Of a stretch of 64,000 bases of DNA, positions 9,353 through 21,063 are shown piece after piece. The translations under genes were made by a program, and so were the position numbers. The notes beneath the pieces are model-generated. The model was not told the DNA's origin. It did not search any database and saw only the letters and a program-made list of their open reading frames with translations. Location: contig JABYQQ010000007.1 of the NCBI GenBank assembly GCA_022605405.1, positions 1,798,001 through 1,862,000 on the forward strand. The letters are read 5' to 3'. The stretch comes from Earliella scabrosa. Its lineage: Eukaryota > Basidiomycota > Agaricomycetes > Polyporales > Polyporaceae. Position 1 is the stretch's first letter; the number at the start of each line of letters is the position of its first letter.

Positions 9353-10607
9353 ATGCCCCGCGTTCCGTTCGAGCTCTCAGACTACATCATCGACTTTCTC
9401 TACGCCGACCCATCTGCACTCAGCGCATGCGCCCTCGCATGCCGCTCCTGGGCCCCCGCTGCCCGCTTCCACCTCTTCCGTTCGGTCACCCTCCAGAACC
9501 GCAACTTCACGACGCCCTTCCAGCGCCTATTGGACACGTCCCCCGATCTCGGCTGGTACGTGCGGGAACTCATTGTAGCCAAGTTCGTCGACGCCGTCCC
9601 TAGCGCTCCACCCCCATCCCCGTCGTCCGTGCTGCAAGAATGCACCCCGACAGCAGTCGAGCGCGCCCTCCCGCACATCTTCGCCGGCATCCCGGCCCTC
9701 CGCACGCTCTCCCTCTCGCACGTCGACATGAAGTGCATCCCGGACCTCAAAGGGTTCCGGCACCCGTCCGTGTCCGCGCTCAGCCTCTCGTACTGCCAGT
9801 TCTCCCAGTTCGCGGATATCGTCGACCTCGTCGCGTGCTTCCCGAACCTCGCCGAGCTCTCGCTCGCCGGCCTCACGTGGCGGGAGGAGAGCAGGGTCTG
9901 CTACCCGGCCCCGATGCCGTTCCTCCGGAAGCTCGTCCTCGGGCGTGACACGGACTCGGAGGTGCTCTTCGCGTGGTTCGAGGCCGTGCAGCTCCACGCC
10001 TCGCTCACCACCCTCGTCGCACGGTGCGCGACCGAGCACGACGCCGAGCTCGTTGGGCAGTTCCTCAAGCTCGCAGGGCCGTCCCTCCAGCACCTCGACC
10101 TCGACTGGAGCATGTCCGGGGACAAAAGTGCGCGTCACCCATCTCTGTTGTCTGCTCGAACGGCACGCTGACCCGTTTGGCCTTTTCCCTCCCTGCGCAG
10201 CCGTCGTCCTGCCCGAAAGTGTCACCCTGAGCAACTCCACCGCGCTCGAGCAGCTTACGCTGCACTTCCCCGTGCAGTACAGCACGAGCGTCCCCTGGGT
10301 GACTGCGCTCCTGTCCACGCTCAACAATCCGTCCCCGTCCCTGTGCACGCCGCCGCCGCCGTCCTCGTCGGGCGCCATCCGCGCCATCTCGTGCAACGTC
10401 CGCCTGCTCGGGAGCATCGACGCCCTCGACTTGGCCGGGCTGGGCAAGCTCCTGTCGTCGGAGGCGTATCGAACGCTCGAAGGGCTCACATTCGCGGTCA
10501 ACCTCTGGTCCGGGGTGCACAAGGACTTTGCGGAGGTCGAGGGCCTCATCCGCGCGCGGCTCGCGCCGTTGGATAAGAAGGGCGTGCTGCACGTCATCAG
10601 CGCCTGA
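9353..10607 (+). CDS. F-box-like protein
   Basis: Two exons, 9353-10127 and 10201-10607, give 393 aa. The intron is GTGCGC to CTGCGCAG, and joining gives GDK-T-VVLPES in frame. Residues about 3-45 resemble a fungal F-box (PFELSDYIIDFLY, then ALSACALACRSWAPAARFHLFRSV), the segment that docks such proteins to Skp1 in SCF ubiquitin ligases. The remainder is Leu-rich with loose repeats (LRTLSLSHVDM, VSALSLSYCQF, LAELSLAG), as in the many lineage-specific F-box/LRR-like proteins of Agaricomycetes. Substrates cannot be inferred. A long open frame antisense to it (9527-10675) is a codon-bias shadow. Confidence 0.8.
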
Positions 10608-11244
10608 GCATAGCTTATGGTGTCGGTTTCGGAACAACTGCAAGTCGTCGTTCGCTGCTCTGCAAGTATCTTCATCTCCTATCGCACTCTCGTATAATGT
10701 CTCCGCGCATATCTAGCCTCGGGCTCTCCAGTTTGGTTCTGCATACCATCCTACCGCTGTAGCCTCGTATTGTCCACAATGCACACTTCACGACCATGTC
10801 ACAACAACGCAGTTCCTCGCCAACAAGCTTGATTACGCAACAACGACAGTACAGTGTAGACTAGCAAGATATCCGTAGCAGGCATGGGCGGTGTGACAGC
10901 GGGCAGCAAGAGGGGGGTATAGTGCAACGGGGTAACATAAGGGGGAAATGAGGATGAGAGCGAGAGGAAGGGGAAGAGGAAGAGCTGGCCAGTAACTGGT
11001 GGCCATCGTGTTGTCGAGCACGAGCAGGCAATGCGAGGAAAACTATGGACAAGGAAACGCTATTGCCGTACCCAGCGCGGTCGTCTTGGTTCGAGAGGGC
11101 GTGCTGTACATTGATTGTCCGAGGTGCAACGAGCGAAGAGGTTTGAGTTAGGGGTTATTGCGAGCGAATGGTGGGGGAGTTCGGAATGGAATCCGGGAGG
11201 TGCGGGGTCCATGCGGGGTCCACGAGGCGAAGGTCGTCCGGCCG
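10608..11244. other. Convergent 3' intergenic region
   Basis: Lies between the ends of the F-box gene (+) and the coiled-coil gene (-). It holds only 3' UTR-like sequence and no supported gene. Confidence 0.5.
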
Positions 11245-14200
11245 TCATGCGTCCTTGGCCTTGAGTTGCTCCTGGAGATGCTCGAGGTCTTCCTTCATTC
11301 TGTAGATGAAAGCCGCATTGCGGAGGGAAGGAGCGTGGCATGAGTATTGCGTATCGTCCGAGCGGATATAAGATGGAGAAGGAAACGAGAGTGCGGTCTA
11401 CTATGCGATAAGGAATGCGGTGTCCGTGATGCAATGCGCAGCGAATAATGAACAACGAAGCAGAGGAAAGAGTATAGCGATACAGTAGATAAGTAGCAAT
11501 AGCATATACTAAGCAAGCAATAGCATGGAGAGTAGCATAATCAAAATAGTCCGTAGATCACGGCCAGCGCGAACATGGCACCACAGAAACTCTTGAGACC
11601 GAAGACCTTGACGTACCTTGTGATCTGATCCTGGCTCTCCTCCTGGTCTTGCTCGAGGTACTGGATCTCCATCGCCTTGCGGGCAACCTCCTGCTGCAGC
11701 TCGTCCGCCTTCGCCAGCGAGATGTCGAGCTCCTCGCGGAGAGCACGTAACGCACGGGCGTGCTCCGCCTGCAAGTCGTGCATCTTCGCGTTGTGAGCCT
11801 CGTGCAAACGCTGGAGCTCCTCGCGTGAGATGCTCGAGTTGCGTTGGTGCGCAGTCCCATTCGTCTTCTGAGGCGTGACCGGCTCCGCGGAAGCCGCAGC
11901 CTTCACGGTGGCAAGCTCGCCTTCGAGGTCCGATAGCCTTGTGACGAGCTTCGTCTTCTCCTCCGAAAGCGCGGCGACTTCCTCCTGGTGTGCAGCGCGT
12001 AGCTTCGTCACTTCCTCCGCGCGGCTCTTCGCGGCTTCCTCCAGCTCCTTCACGTGGTTATCGGCCATCTCACCAAGAGAGCCCTTCGTGGCTTGGAACA
12101 TCTCGTTCAGAGCGGCATGGTCCTCGCGGATGTTCGAAAGGTCCTTGCTGAGCTGTGCGATGATCTCATCCTTGTCGCTCTTGTCGAGAGACGCGACGAG
12201 CTGACGAGATTCTTCAAGCTGAGCCTTGACGTTCTCGAGCTCCTGAGTGAGCGCAGCAGCGTTGGCCTTGGCCTTAGCGAGGTCCTCCTGAGTGGCCTTG
12301 AGCTCGAGAGTCTGGTTAGCAAGCTGCTTCTCCAGAGCCTTGACCTCTCGCTCAAGATTGGCCTGGTTATCTGACTGGATTTGCTCGATTGAGGTCTGAT
12401 GGCCAGCACGGAGTTGCTCGATGGCGGCCTGAGACTCAGCACGAAGCTTCTGGAGATCCTGACTGTGGGCCTCGCCAGCCTCGTTCTAGCGACGTTCCAC
12501 CGTCAATACATCAGCATGATGGGCCCACAACGACGAAGCTAACCTTCGCCCGCTCGAACGCTTCCTGCAACAGCTGAGCGTGTTCTGCCTTGACCGCATC
12601 GACCTTTGCGTTGTACTTGGACTCTTGGCTCTGAACAGCGACGTTAGATGACACGCAGCACTGGTAGATCAGCGCATACCTCGAGCTCAGCCGTGATTCT
12701 GGCGATCTCCTCGTTCAGCTTGGCCTCTACCTCTTGACGAACCTTCTCGGCCGCCTCGAGCTTGTTAGAGTAGTCCTCAGCCGCTGCCTGCGCATCTGCC
12801 TTCGCCTGTTCGTTCGCAGCGATAGCTTGCGCCAACTCGGCCTGCAGCGCACTGAGTTTCTCCTGAAGCGCCGCATGCTCCGCGGCAGCCTTGTCGACCT
12901 GCTCCTGGTGAGCCTTGGAGGTCTCCGCGGACTTCGCGGCGTATTCTGCCTCCTTTGCCTGGGCGTCCTCAAGTGCCTTCTGGACAGCAGCAGCAGACGC
13001 GGCGAGCTGTTCCTCGAGCGACTTCAGGCGCTCCAGGGTCTTCGAGTGCTCATCTCCAGAGGTCTCCTGCTCCTCCTTCAACTCCAAGATTTCGACCTCG
13101 AGCTCGGATACCTTGTTGGCCTTCTCGTCATTCTCGGCCTTCAGCTGCTCGATCTTGGAGGTGAGCTCGTCGACGGCGGAGCTCTTCTCCTCGAGCTCCT
13201 TGATCTTAGCCTCCGCTGCGGTGAGAGCCTCGCTGTGAGCCGCCTTCAACGCCTCAATCTCAGCCTGAATGGCGTCGTAATCGGCTTTTGCCTTAAGAAG
13301 AGCGGCGTGCTCAACTTCGGCGGCGGCAGAAGCAGACGCGGAGGCTTCGTCAGACGATGCGCGAAGAGCCGCGAGGTTCGTCTTCGCTGCTTCGACTTCG
13401 GTCTGGAGAGCCTCGATCTGGACGGTCAGAGCAGTGACGCGTTCGGCCTGAGCGGCGTTGGCAGCCTTCGACGCTTCAAGCTGTCCGGATCTGAGAATGT
13501 GCGAGTATACGGTGAAACGAAGATGACTGACCTCGGCATAGACAGCTGCAAGTTTGGAGGAGTCGTCGGACTGGTCGGACTGCAGCTTCTCGAGAGTGCC
13601 CCGAAGCGCAGCAAGCTCCTCCTCGGCCTTTGCCTTTGCCTGCTCCAGCTCCTCCAACGCGGACGTCTTCGCCTCGATCTCGCCCTGAGCCGCTTGCAGG
13701 GACGACTTCAACGTCTCGATTTCACTCTCGAGTGCGGAAACCGCCTCAACCTTTGCGTTGACCGTGTCGTTGGCCTCGTCCAACTACGTAAATGGTCAGG
13801 AATGAGTCAACGCGCAGCGAACACGTCACACACCTTGCTCTGCAGCTCAGCGAGAGCCTTGCTGTCATCCCGCACTTCCCTGATCGAGGAGATGGACTGC
13901 GCACCAGGCGTCCTTCCCTTCGTAGAGGCGGTACTTGGTGGCCGGCCAGCGGATGCCGTACTGGGCGGTCGAGCAACCGAGCTGGACGGGGCGGTAGGCT
14001 TGGGGCCAGATACAGTCCGCTTAACGCCCTCCGTCACGGAAGCACGCGGCTTCGCCGTCGTAGAGGACCTCAGCGCAGACGCACCGGCCTCGGGGGACGC
14101 GACGGAAGCGCGAGGAGTTGGCCTGGAAGGGGGCGCCGGTCTCGCCGTTGTCGGGGCTTTGGTGGCCGTCGTCGTCGGGGCCTTCACGCCGGGAGCCGCG

Positions 14201-14900
14201 GGCTTGGTGGGCGCGAGGGACTGTCGACGCGACGCAGTGCCAGGGACGGGAGGAGGAGGCATAGCTCTCGACGCAGACAGTTTCTCGGTGGTCGGCTTAG
14301 TCGCAGCGGGTTTGGTCGCGGTGGCAGCACCAGTGCTGGCAGTCTTCTTCAGAGCGGTGGTGGCAGCGCCAGTGGGAGCCTTTGCCGGGGGCGCAGCGGT
14401 GGCCTTGGTAGCGGATGGCGTGGCCTTCACGGTACCAGACCCAAATGTGCCCGAGTTGATGATCTACGCAGCGCGGTGCCCACAGCGGTGGTGAGCACGC
14501 AGACGCCTTGCGCAAGTGGAACGGACGTGGCACGCACCTTCTTCACCAGGGGGGTCGGAGGACTACTCGCCGTCTTACTGGGCTTGACAGAGATAGAGGA
14601 TTTGGCCGTGATCTTCTTTGCCGGGGACACGGGAGGCGACGTCGTTTCCTTCTCGTTCTCCTTGGGTACGTCTTCGGCAGGGGCATCCTTTTCTTCCTCC
14701 AGACCATCCAGACCATTCTCTGCCGGTTTGTCCTCCGCACCGCTCTCGGCAGGTTCTGGCTCGGAGGATGCTTCTACCACGTCAGTTGCCTCATGTTCTC
14801 CATCCGTCTCCGCGTGTGCGTCCACGGGGCCGGAATCTTCAGATTGGACTTCCTCCTCCGGGAGAATGGGCGGCGGAGCCTGAGGTTCGACTTCGGCCAT
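11245..14900 (-). CDS. Long coiled-coil protein with basic Ser/Pro/Ala-rich N-terminal region
   Basis: About 1,000 aa in at least seven exons. Exon 1 (from 14900, MAEVEPQAPPPILPEEE) is acidic. Exon 2 is rich in Lys, Ala, Thr, Ser and Pro (TKPAAPGVKAP, SVARPPSTASAGRPPSTAS), resembling microtubule-binding linkers. The rest is almost continuous heptad coiled coil rich in Glu, Ala, Leu and Lys (EIETLKSSLQAAQGEIEAK and onward). The final join I favour is 11617 to 11299, ending RMKEDLEHLQEQLKAKDA with its stop at 11245. If this 317-bp intron is retained, the frame instead ends at 11541 in a hydrophobic tail (FCGAMFALAVIYGLF). No CAP-Gly, kinesin or other named domain was seen. Function unknown; a cytoskeletal or tethering role is only a guess. 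Confidence 0.8.
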
Positions 14901-15175
14901 TAGAGTAGAGCAAGTAAGAGTAGAAGACTGTGCAATAAGCACAGCGCGCAGGTGGGATCACCACAGGTGAGAGTCAGTGATAGAACCGGATCCGAGTGTA
15001 AACAATAGCACGAGCGCGTATACCCCCCGACGCGTCGCTGGCGCGAAACTTTCTAACTCCGAGCCACCAAGATAGAGAATTGTGCAACCAGTCGATTTCT
15101 CCAACACTACAGTACACGCATGTTCTACGAGATTCTTTTGTCTAACTGGCATATACACATGAAGTTCTTCGCCTG

Positions 15176-16301
15176 TCAGAGTGGCTTCGCGTACAGGTTG
15201 AGCGCGTTGAGCGCGGGCTCGGCCAAGTTGTTGTGATTGTACCCGAGAATAGCGACCTGGAAAGAAGACGATATACTTGAGCTTGATTGATCTGTCATCC
15301 GGATTGAGAAGACATACGCCAGCTGGCTGCACATTGAAGTGCGTCCCTATTACTCAAACCTCAGTAACGGTGACGTTGCGATTATGTGCCTGGTTCGGGC
15401 ACGACGCACCAAGACAAAGCGGGAAATTAATCCAGCGTGAAATGAGGCAGCGATTGAAGTGTCCGTGCGCAACAATGACGACGTCTCGGCTACCCTTTCC
15501 TTCTTCTTTCCAAAGGCGATGGTGCTCGCGGACCTACAAGGTTGATTGAGAAGATCGCCAGTGGGACCAGATGCCAGTGGTTATCGAACCTTGCCGATGA
15601 CGGTGTCTACACGAGAGCACATCTCTTCAACGCTCTCGCCACCTGGGCAGCTAGAGAGCTAATCAGTCCAAAGACAGCACGTCATATCAGTTGGCAGCCT
15701 TACCCATCCCTCCAGATAACCCAGCCAGGGTTGCGCTGTTGGATTTCCGCGGGCTTGAGTCCTTCGTACTCACCGTAGTCCCACTCCCTCATCTCTTCAG
15801 AGATGACGTGATGAGGCAGCTCCGGGAGATGATCAAAAAGCAGATGGAACGTCCTGTGGGCGCGAATCCTGGGAGAGACGAAGACGGTGCAGATGTTCTT
15901 GGGATCAATGATTTCTAGGCCAGCTTGTCAGTACTCCGTCTTTCGCAGGCAGGCTGTCACGACGCTCACTTCCATCGCCAACGAGGATGCTGGCTTCCTC
16001 AATAGCCTCCTTCTCCCCTTGTGGCGTGAGGGGAATGTCCGAACGCCCGGTCTGGCCTCAAACGCGTTAGACAGATGCACGCAACGATGAACGAAACATG
16101 ATGTACGTGACGACTGTTGGCGATGGGACATCAGTTGGGGTCAACAACACGCCTTTATGTTGTGCACAGACTGACCCGTTCATCGACCACTCGGTCTGAC
16201 CTGGACATGCTGTTAATGCTGTAGTACATGAGGATTCGTTGCATCACGCTCGCACCATGGCGGATCAGGAAAAGGCGTGGCATAGGTCGGGATTCAGACA
16301 T
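15176..16301 (-). CDS. SHB17: Sedoheptulose-1,7-bisphosphatase, histidine-phosphatase superfamily
   Basis: A phosphoglycerate-mutase-fold phosphatase. Shb17 removes a phosphate from sedoheptulose-1,7-bisphosphate for riboneogenesis. The catalytic motif is [20 protein letters not shown], assembled from exons 16301-16256, 16200-16176, a 7-nt exon 16113-16107 and an exon from 16051. It continues [47 protein letters not shown] and the second active-site His in [15 protein letters not shown], and ends [11 protein letters not shown]. The nucleophile His, the flanking Arg residues, the Glu of the WDYGEYEG box and the distal His are all present. The start ATG gives [11 protein letters not shown]; a second Met seven codons in is an alternative. 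Head-to-head with RAC1. Confidence 0.88.
16107..16113 (-). other. SHB17: 7-nt micro-exon of SHB17 (TCGTCAC)
   Basis: Minus strand order is GCCAACAG / TCGTCAC / GTACATC. Flanking introns are 62 bp (16175-16114) and 55 bp (16106-16052, with a TCTAAC branch site). It joins phase 2 to phase 0 and yields Gly-Arg-His in NGRHTGRSD, the conserved substrate loop after RHGQTEW. Omitting it breaks the frame. Confidence 0.8.
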
Positions 16302-17171
16302 AGTGAGGAGCGGGCGAAGGTGACGGTTGACGAGCAAGAGGTTAAGAGGTTGGAAGGCTTGTGCGCGGCTCTATATATGTACGACGACCAATCGATGTCA
16401 TTGCTGCAAACTGTGAGGCGTACAACGGACGGCGTGCGTGCGAACAGTTAGAGATTGGCTGCATAAGACACGAATCGCGATAACGCAGGCGGTCAAACAG
16501 CCCTCGTCAGCCCTCGTCAACCACGGTCAACGTGGGTGTTACTTTCCAGTGTCAGCAGTGCAAAGCCATGCAGGAACAGCTCGTCCGGGAACATCTCCGC
16601 GATACAGTCAGACGGCGCGAATCTAACCTCATACGAATATTGCATCAGGCCGACATCCGATCGAAAGGTCCCCTTGTCGGCGAATTTGTGCTTTTTTGTG
16701 CATATTCGGAGAAATTGGCTAGGGACGGACGACGGCAGAGAGAGCACTGTAAGGGCATTCCGGAGGATGAGAGGAGGAGAATATGGACGGGGGAGAGGAG
16801 GCGGAGGGGCCAAGAGGAGGGAGAAACGTGAGAAAGCTGGGATGATGATTTCGGATATGGTCACTTTGGCGTAGAACCAACATCGTCGAGGCCATCAGTA
16901 CAGCCTAACACAATCTTTCCTCCATTCCTCTTCCTTCTCCTCGCCCCTCCTACAACACATTTACGCCCTGCCTTCTTCCGCTTGTATCTAGCCAGGTAAT
17001 CCTTACTCGCCCCTCTTATCCGCCCGCCTATCTCACCCCGCGTTGCTACACGCCGTTGTCACTCCCGCCCGTCCACCCGACCCCTCGTCTTCCGACTCGC
17101 GACCTTGCCCTGCAAGATATCCCGTCTCCAACGACACGAGTGACTTCCTAGACGACCCCTGATTACACAGA
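16302..17171. promoter_or_regulatory. Divergent promoter region SHB17 / RAC1
   Basis: 870 bp between two divergent starts. A TATATA at 16372-16377 lies about 71 bp upstream of the SHB17 start and fits a minus-strand TATA box. The RAC1 side is pyrimidine-rich (16910-17160), as is common before highly expressed fungal genes. No coding sequence supported. Confidence 0.45.
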
Positions 17172-18158
17172 ATGCAGGCCATTAAATGTGAGCCGTGACC
17201 CTGCATTGATTCCGTGATGCCCCGTCCGCTGACACGCAGTCAGGTGTTGTTGTAGGAGATGGTGCGGTGGGAAAGGCGAGTATATCTCCTGCGCGGGTTG
17301 GGAAGCTCTAAAGCTTATGGTATGGCCACCGCAGACCTGTCTTCTCATCTCGTACACCACCAATGCCTTCCCCGTGCGTACCATCCCCTCTTTGCCCTCG
17401 AGCGCCCGCTGACCTGGACGCAACAGGGAGAATATATCCCCACTGGTGCGTTCACCTTCTCTCCGCGAAGACGCGGTCTTAATGCTGGTGGCGGGTAGTA
17501 TTCGATAACTACTCGGCAAATGTCATGGTCGACGGCAAGACCATCTCCCTCGGACTTTGGGATACCGCCGGTCAGGAGGATTACGACCGTCTCCGCCCAC
17601 TCTCCTACCCCCAGACGGATGTGTTCCTCATCTGCTTCTCCCTCGTTAGCCCGCCGAGTTTCGAGAACGTGCGGACCAAGGTGCGTGTAGTGCACAGGTC
17701 CATATCCCGTTGCCTGATGCTGACGCGGCGCTGGTATTGTGATTGTTTCAAGTGGTATCCCGAGATTTCACACCACGCCCCCTCAACGTCCATAGTGCTT
17801 GTCGGCACCAAGCTCGATCTGCGTGAAGATCCTGCTACTATCGAGAAGCTCAGGGACCGGTAAGTCCTAGAATCGGCCGTCCGAAACGGCGGAACTGATC
17901 ATGCCACAGTCGGATGGCGCCTATTCAGTACTCGCAGGGTGTCCAGATGGCCAGGGACATTGGTGCTGTGAAGTACTTGGAATGCTCTGCTCTGACACAG
18001 AAAGGACTTAAGACCGTGTTCGACGAGGCTATCCGCGCAGTCTGTGAGTACACCACCCGGTCACACTAGCCAACGGAGCTGACTCTCCGGCCGCAGTGAA
18101 CCCTCCTCCGCAACCGGCCAAGAAGGGCAGCAAGGGCTCGAAGTGCATCATTGCTTGA
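17172..18158 (+). CDS. RAC1: Rac1-type Rho GTPase
   Basis: Small GTPase of about 195 aa controlling actin and polarised growth at the plasma membrane. The P-loop is GDGAVGKT, switch I YIPTVFDNY, switch [22 protein letters not shown], base contacts GTKLDL and CSALTQKG. The C-terminus is polybasic (KKGSKGSK) and ends in a CIIA prenylation box. [10 protein letters not shown] and the CIIA tail fit Rac rather than Cdc42. The first exons are tiny: MQAIK plus one base, then 17244-17275, 17335-17373, 17427-17445 (19 nt) and a long exon from 17499. The intron between GK and T of the P-loop (17276-17334) has a GC donor. A DH-domain protein, a candidate exchange factor, lies 3 kb further on. Confidence 0.95.
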
Positions 18159-18872
18159 GAGTGAGACGGCAGACCCGTCCAAATCATGACTGGCCAGTAC
18201 GACTATCATCATACCATTTACGATCTTGCAACCATTTACGACTTGTATGTCCCGTTCGTTCGCCACGCCGCGTACTCACATCCTCACCGCATCCGCGTCC
18301 TGTGAGCATATGGGCGCCGTCGTTCGACTTCCTTAATCCACGGTCGGGACTTGGCTTCGGTCACCCTTTGGTCGTTCACGTCTACGCGTTGTCCGGTGTT
18401 TCTTTTCTACCTAGTAGTGTCTTGAGGAGATATCATATTGCATTTGTGCAGGCCCCCCTATGCATCTGGCTCGAGATTGCCCGCTTGATTGGCTATTCCC
18501 ATGTCATGTAATTGTGCACTATGCTAGGCCTGTGAGATATGGTTTCCGAGGGAACCATGGACTGGCTGGCAGCCGTCTGGAGCGACCGAGCTTCGGTGAT
18601 ATCATGATCATGTGATGGCTTTGTGGCGAAGTTGTCCTGGTCGTTTGCCCACTTCGTAACTTGCGTACAGCTGGTGTGCACCTTGGGGATCACTTCTGTT
18701 CGACTTTCCAGATCTACAAGTTCTGTTTGAGGCGTGTGGCTCGCGTATAGGCGTGGCTCCGATTGCTTCCGCCCTTCGCACCCCCCTCAGGCTACGCAAT
18801 CGCTTGCGGGCTAGACATCTCACTATCTCCGTATCATCACCGTCCAGTTGGTCAGCGTATCAACTGCGTACG
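18159..18872. other. RAC1 3' UTR and NGL2 promoter region
   Basis: 714 bp. Nothing coding can be supported. The open frame running into the NGL2 start has no ATG of its own (it begins with GTG). Confidence 0.45.
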
Positions 18873-20662
18873 ATGTCACAAGGTTACCAGCCAACGCCAG
18901 AGGATCTCGCCAAGGCAGCACGCCGCCGGCTGAAGAAGGAACAGGCAGCTGCAGAGAAGAAACCCCCAGTCGAGGATGAGCGAGGTCGCATTCTGCCTCG
19001 GGAATGGCTGGAGATCTCATCCGCCGGCGAGACGGTCAGAATCATGACATGGAATGTAAGCATGGTCCAGATTTAGTGTTTGTGATTGCTGACTGGGTTG
19101 CAGATACTGGCTCAAAGCCTCGTCCGTGCGTGCTACATGTCCGGTCGACCAGGACGTGTGGGTTGACCGAACGCAACATGGCAGGACGGGAGCTGTTCCC
19201 CACAAGCGACTGCCTCAAGGCTAGCCAGCGCGAGCACATGCTCTACCGCGAGATTCTGTCCCACAACGCCGCGATATGTTGTATGCAGGCGCGTTGTCCT
19301 TCCTTCCTTAGTTCAGGACCCACATCCGCATGCGGATGGCTGACGTTTGCGTGTAGGAAGTAGACCGGACGGAGAAGCTGTTCCCAGTGCTTGCAAAGGC
19401 GAACTACGCCTGGGTGTACGCCGCCGGACCGCGCAAGAAGCACGGCTGCCTGATCGCGTACAGGAAGGATGCGTTCGAGTGCGTGCGCCAGAAGGTAATC
19501 ACGTACGACGACCAGGATGTGCGCCAGGCGGACGACGAGAAGGCACGCCGCGGATCGAGCTTCCGCACGAAGAACATAGGTTCGCTCGTTGCTTTGCGGA
19601 AGCGTGGCGCAGGAAACGATGGTGTCGTCGTAGCGACTACACACTTGTTCTGGCACCCAGCGTACGTGATCCGGCTGTATGCGCGCGATACACCCCCTCA
19701 TGGATCCCAACCTGCAGGTACACCTATGAGCGCGCAAGGTACGCTCGTTGTGTGTTCGGATGGGCAGCTAACAGATGATGCAGACAAGCCGGGATTCTAT
19801 TGCGCGAAGTCACGAAGTTCCGCTCGGAAGGCACAGAGGCGGAATCCCTCTGGCCATCCATCATCGCGGGTGGTGCGCCTTCCAATATCCGCCGTTGTCT
19901 TTGAGCTTCGCGAAGCTCACGACATGGTTCGGTCCAGACTTCAACTTTCCACCAGACGACCCAGCCTACTCCCTACTGGTTGGCGATCCGCTGTTGCCGG
20001 CGCAGAAGGCGCGTCTAGAGGCATCACGCGTCGTCCACGCCACAATCGATCCCTCTATCACCGTTGACGGAGCATCCAAGGCAGACGAGGAAGAGGAAGG
20101 CGCGGAGTCTGGCGAGAACGATCCTGACAGGATCATCGTGAACGCACGCGCGGCACAGCCCTCTGACGGCCTCTTGACGGATGGGGAGCTCGCGCAACTC
20201 TACAGGCAGTCTGGCGTGCTCGTCAGTACGTACGATGCTGGACAGAGACAGGTACCGGGCTTCTCCGAGAGCGAACTGACTTTCGGGAGCCGCGTCTCTG
20301 TTTCTATAGACCGCCGAGGGTCTTTCGAACCGGTCTACACAAGCTATACACATGTGAGCATTCACTTCATCGTCAGCAACTGTGATTGCCTTTTAATGCA
20401 GACCTGTGTGATCCGTAGTACTGGCAAGCAGTTCTAGGTGAGCACGTTGTACTGGATGCGCATCATATCGACGCTCATTGCGCGCGGCCATGATGCTGCA
20501 GACTACATCTTTGTTCTCGACACGCCCCGGCGCAACGTTTCAGTCGTGCGGCTTGCAAAGCCGCACAGCAAGGAGGCGTTTGGCGAGGGTTTGCCAAGAA
20601 AAGGTGTCTGCGGAAGCGACCACATCTCACTCGCTGCGGACCTGCACTGGCCATCGCAATAG
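18873..20662 (+). CDS. NGL2: Ngl2-type RNA exonuclease, EEP family (CCR4-like)
   Basis: Endonuclease/exonuclease/phosphatase-fold nuclease related to Ngl2 and Angel. Yeast Ngl2 trims the 3' end of 5.8S rRNA. Catalytic motifs, several rebuilt by splicing, are VRIMTWN/ILAQSLVR, CMQ/EVDRTEKL, TTHLFWHPA, IIAG/DFN and, near the end, GSDHISLAADL. Exons are short: 22 nt coding ILAQSLV, 21 nt coding YTYERA and 19 nt coding YWQAVL are each bounded by good splice sites. The intron after CMQ (19289-19356) has GC-AG borders. The Asp of GDFN is formed across a splice join. The start is the ATG at 18873 (MSQGYQPTPEDLAKAARRR); the frame is open upstream but has only a GTG there. Ends convergent with the RhoGEF gene. 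Confidence 0.85.
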
Positions 20663-21063
20663 ACCCATATCATCGCACAGAGGAGATGCGGAGGAACGTC
20701 ATATCCATTATTTGAAAGAGCAGTAAAGGCTACAGCCATGTGGAGAGAGAGATAGAGAAATGGAGGGATATGCTAATAGAGAGAGTCTATGATAGTGTGG
20801 GCGTCGACTGCGATGGTTGCGTGAAACAATGACTCGACGGGCCGTGCGCCCCCGTAGACGAATGAATGCGTAGTAATGCGAGCAGCGAGGCGAGGACACG
20901 AGAAGACAAGTGTGGTTGATCGCAAGAAAGATGAAGGGAGAAGCGAAGTTGAGAGAGTATGTAGGGGTGAATGCGAGTCCACGTCGCCTCGTCAAGTCCG
21001 TCCTGCGTCCAGGCTCCAAATGCCAATTCCAAGTCACCGCCTCCCCCGTAACCCATCCATATC
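20663..21063. other. Convergent 3' intergenic region
   Basis: About 400 bp between the NGL2 and RhoGEF-like stops. No gene seen. The long minus-strand frame across it (20708-21382) is an off-frame shadow of the RhoGEF C-terminus. Confidence 0.5.

Noticed and set aside
9527..10675. 382-aa minus-strand frame across the F-box gene
   Set aside because: Arg/Glu/Gly/Val shadow of the plus-strand coding exons; no domain, and the F-box frame has the intron and family match.
12734..14494. 586-aa open frame on the plus strand, antisense to the coiled-coil gene
   Set aside because: Its Leu/Gly/Arg-rich composition is what the reverse of Glu/Ala/Leu/Lys codons gives in GC-rich DNA. The minus strand has the splice sites and heptads.
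16532..16831. Plus-strand frame with a CQQC motif between SHB17 and RAC1
   Set aside because: Single CxxC with no partner, starts at GTG or a weak Met, and lies in promoter sequence.
18753..18872. N-terminal extension of NGL2 as a mitochondrial leader
   Set aside because: The extension has Arg and Ser as a leader would, but it begins with GTG and has no in-frame ATG before 18873.
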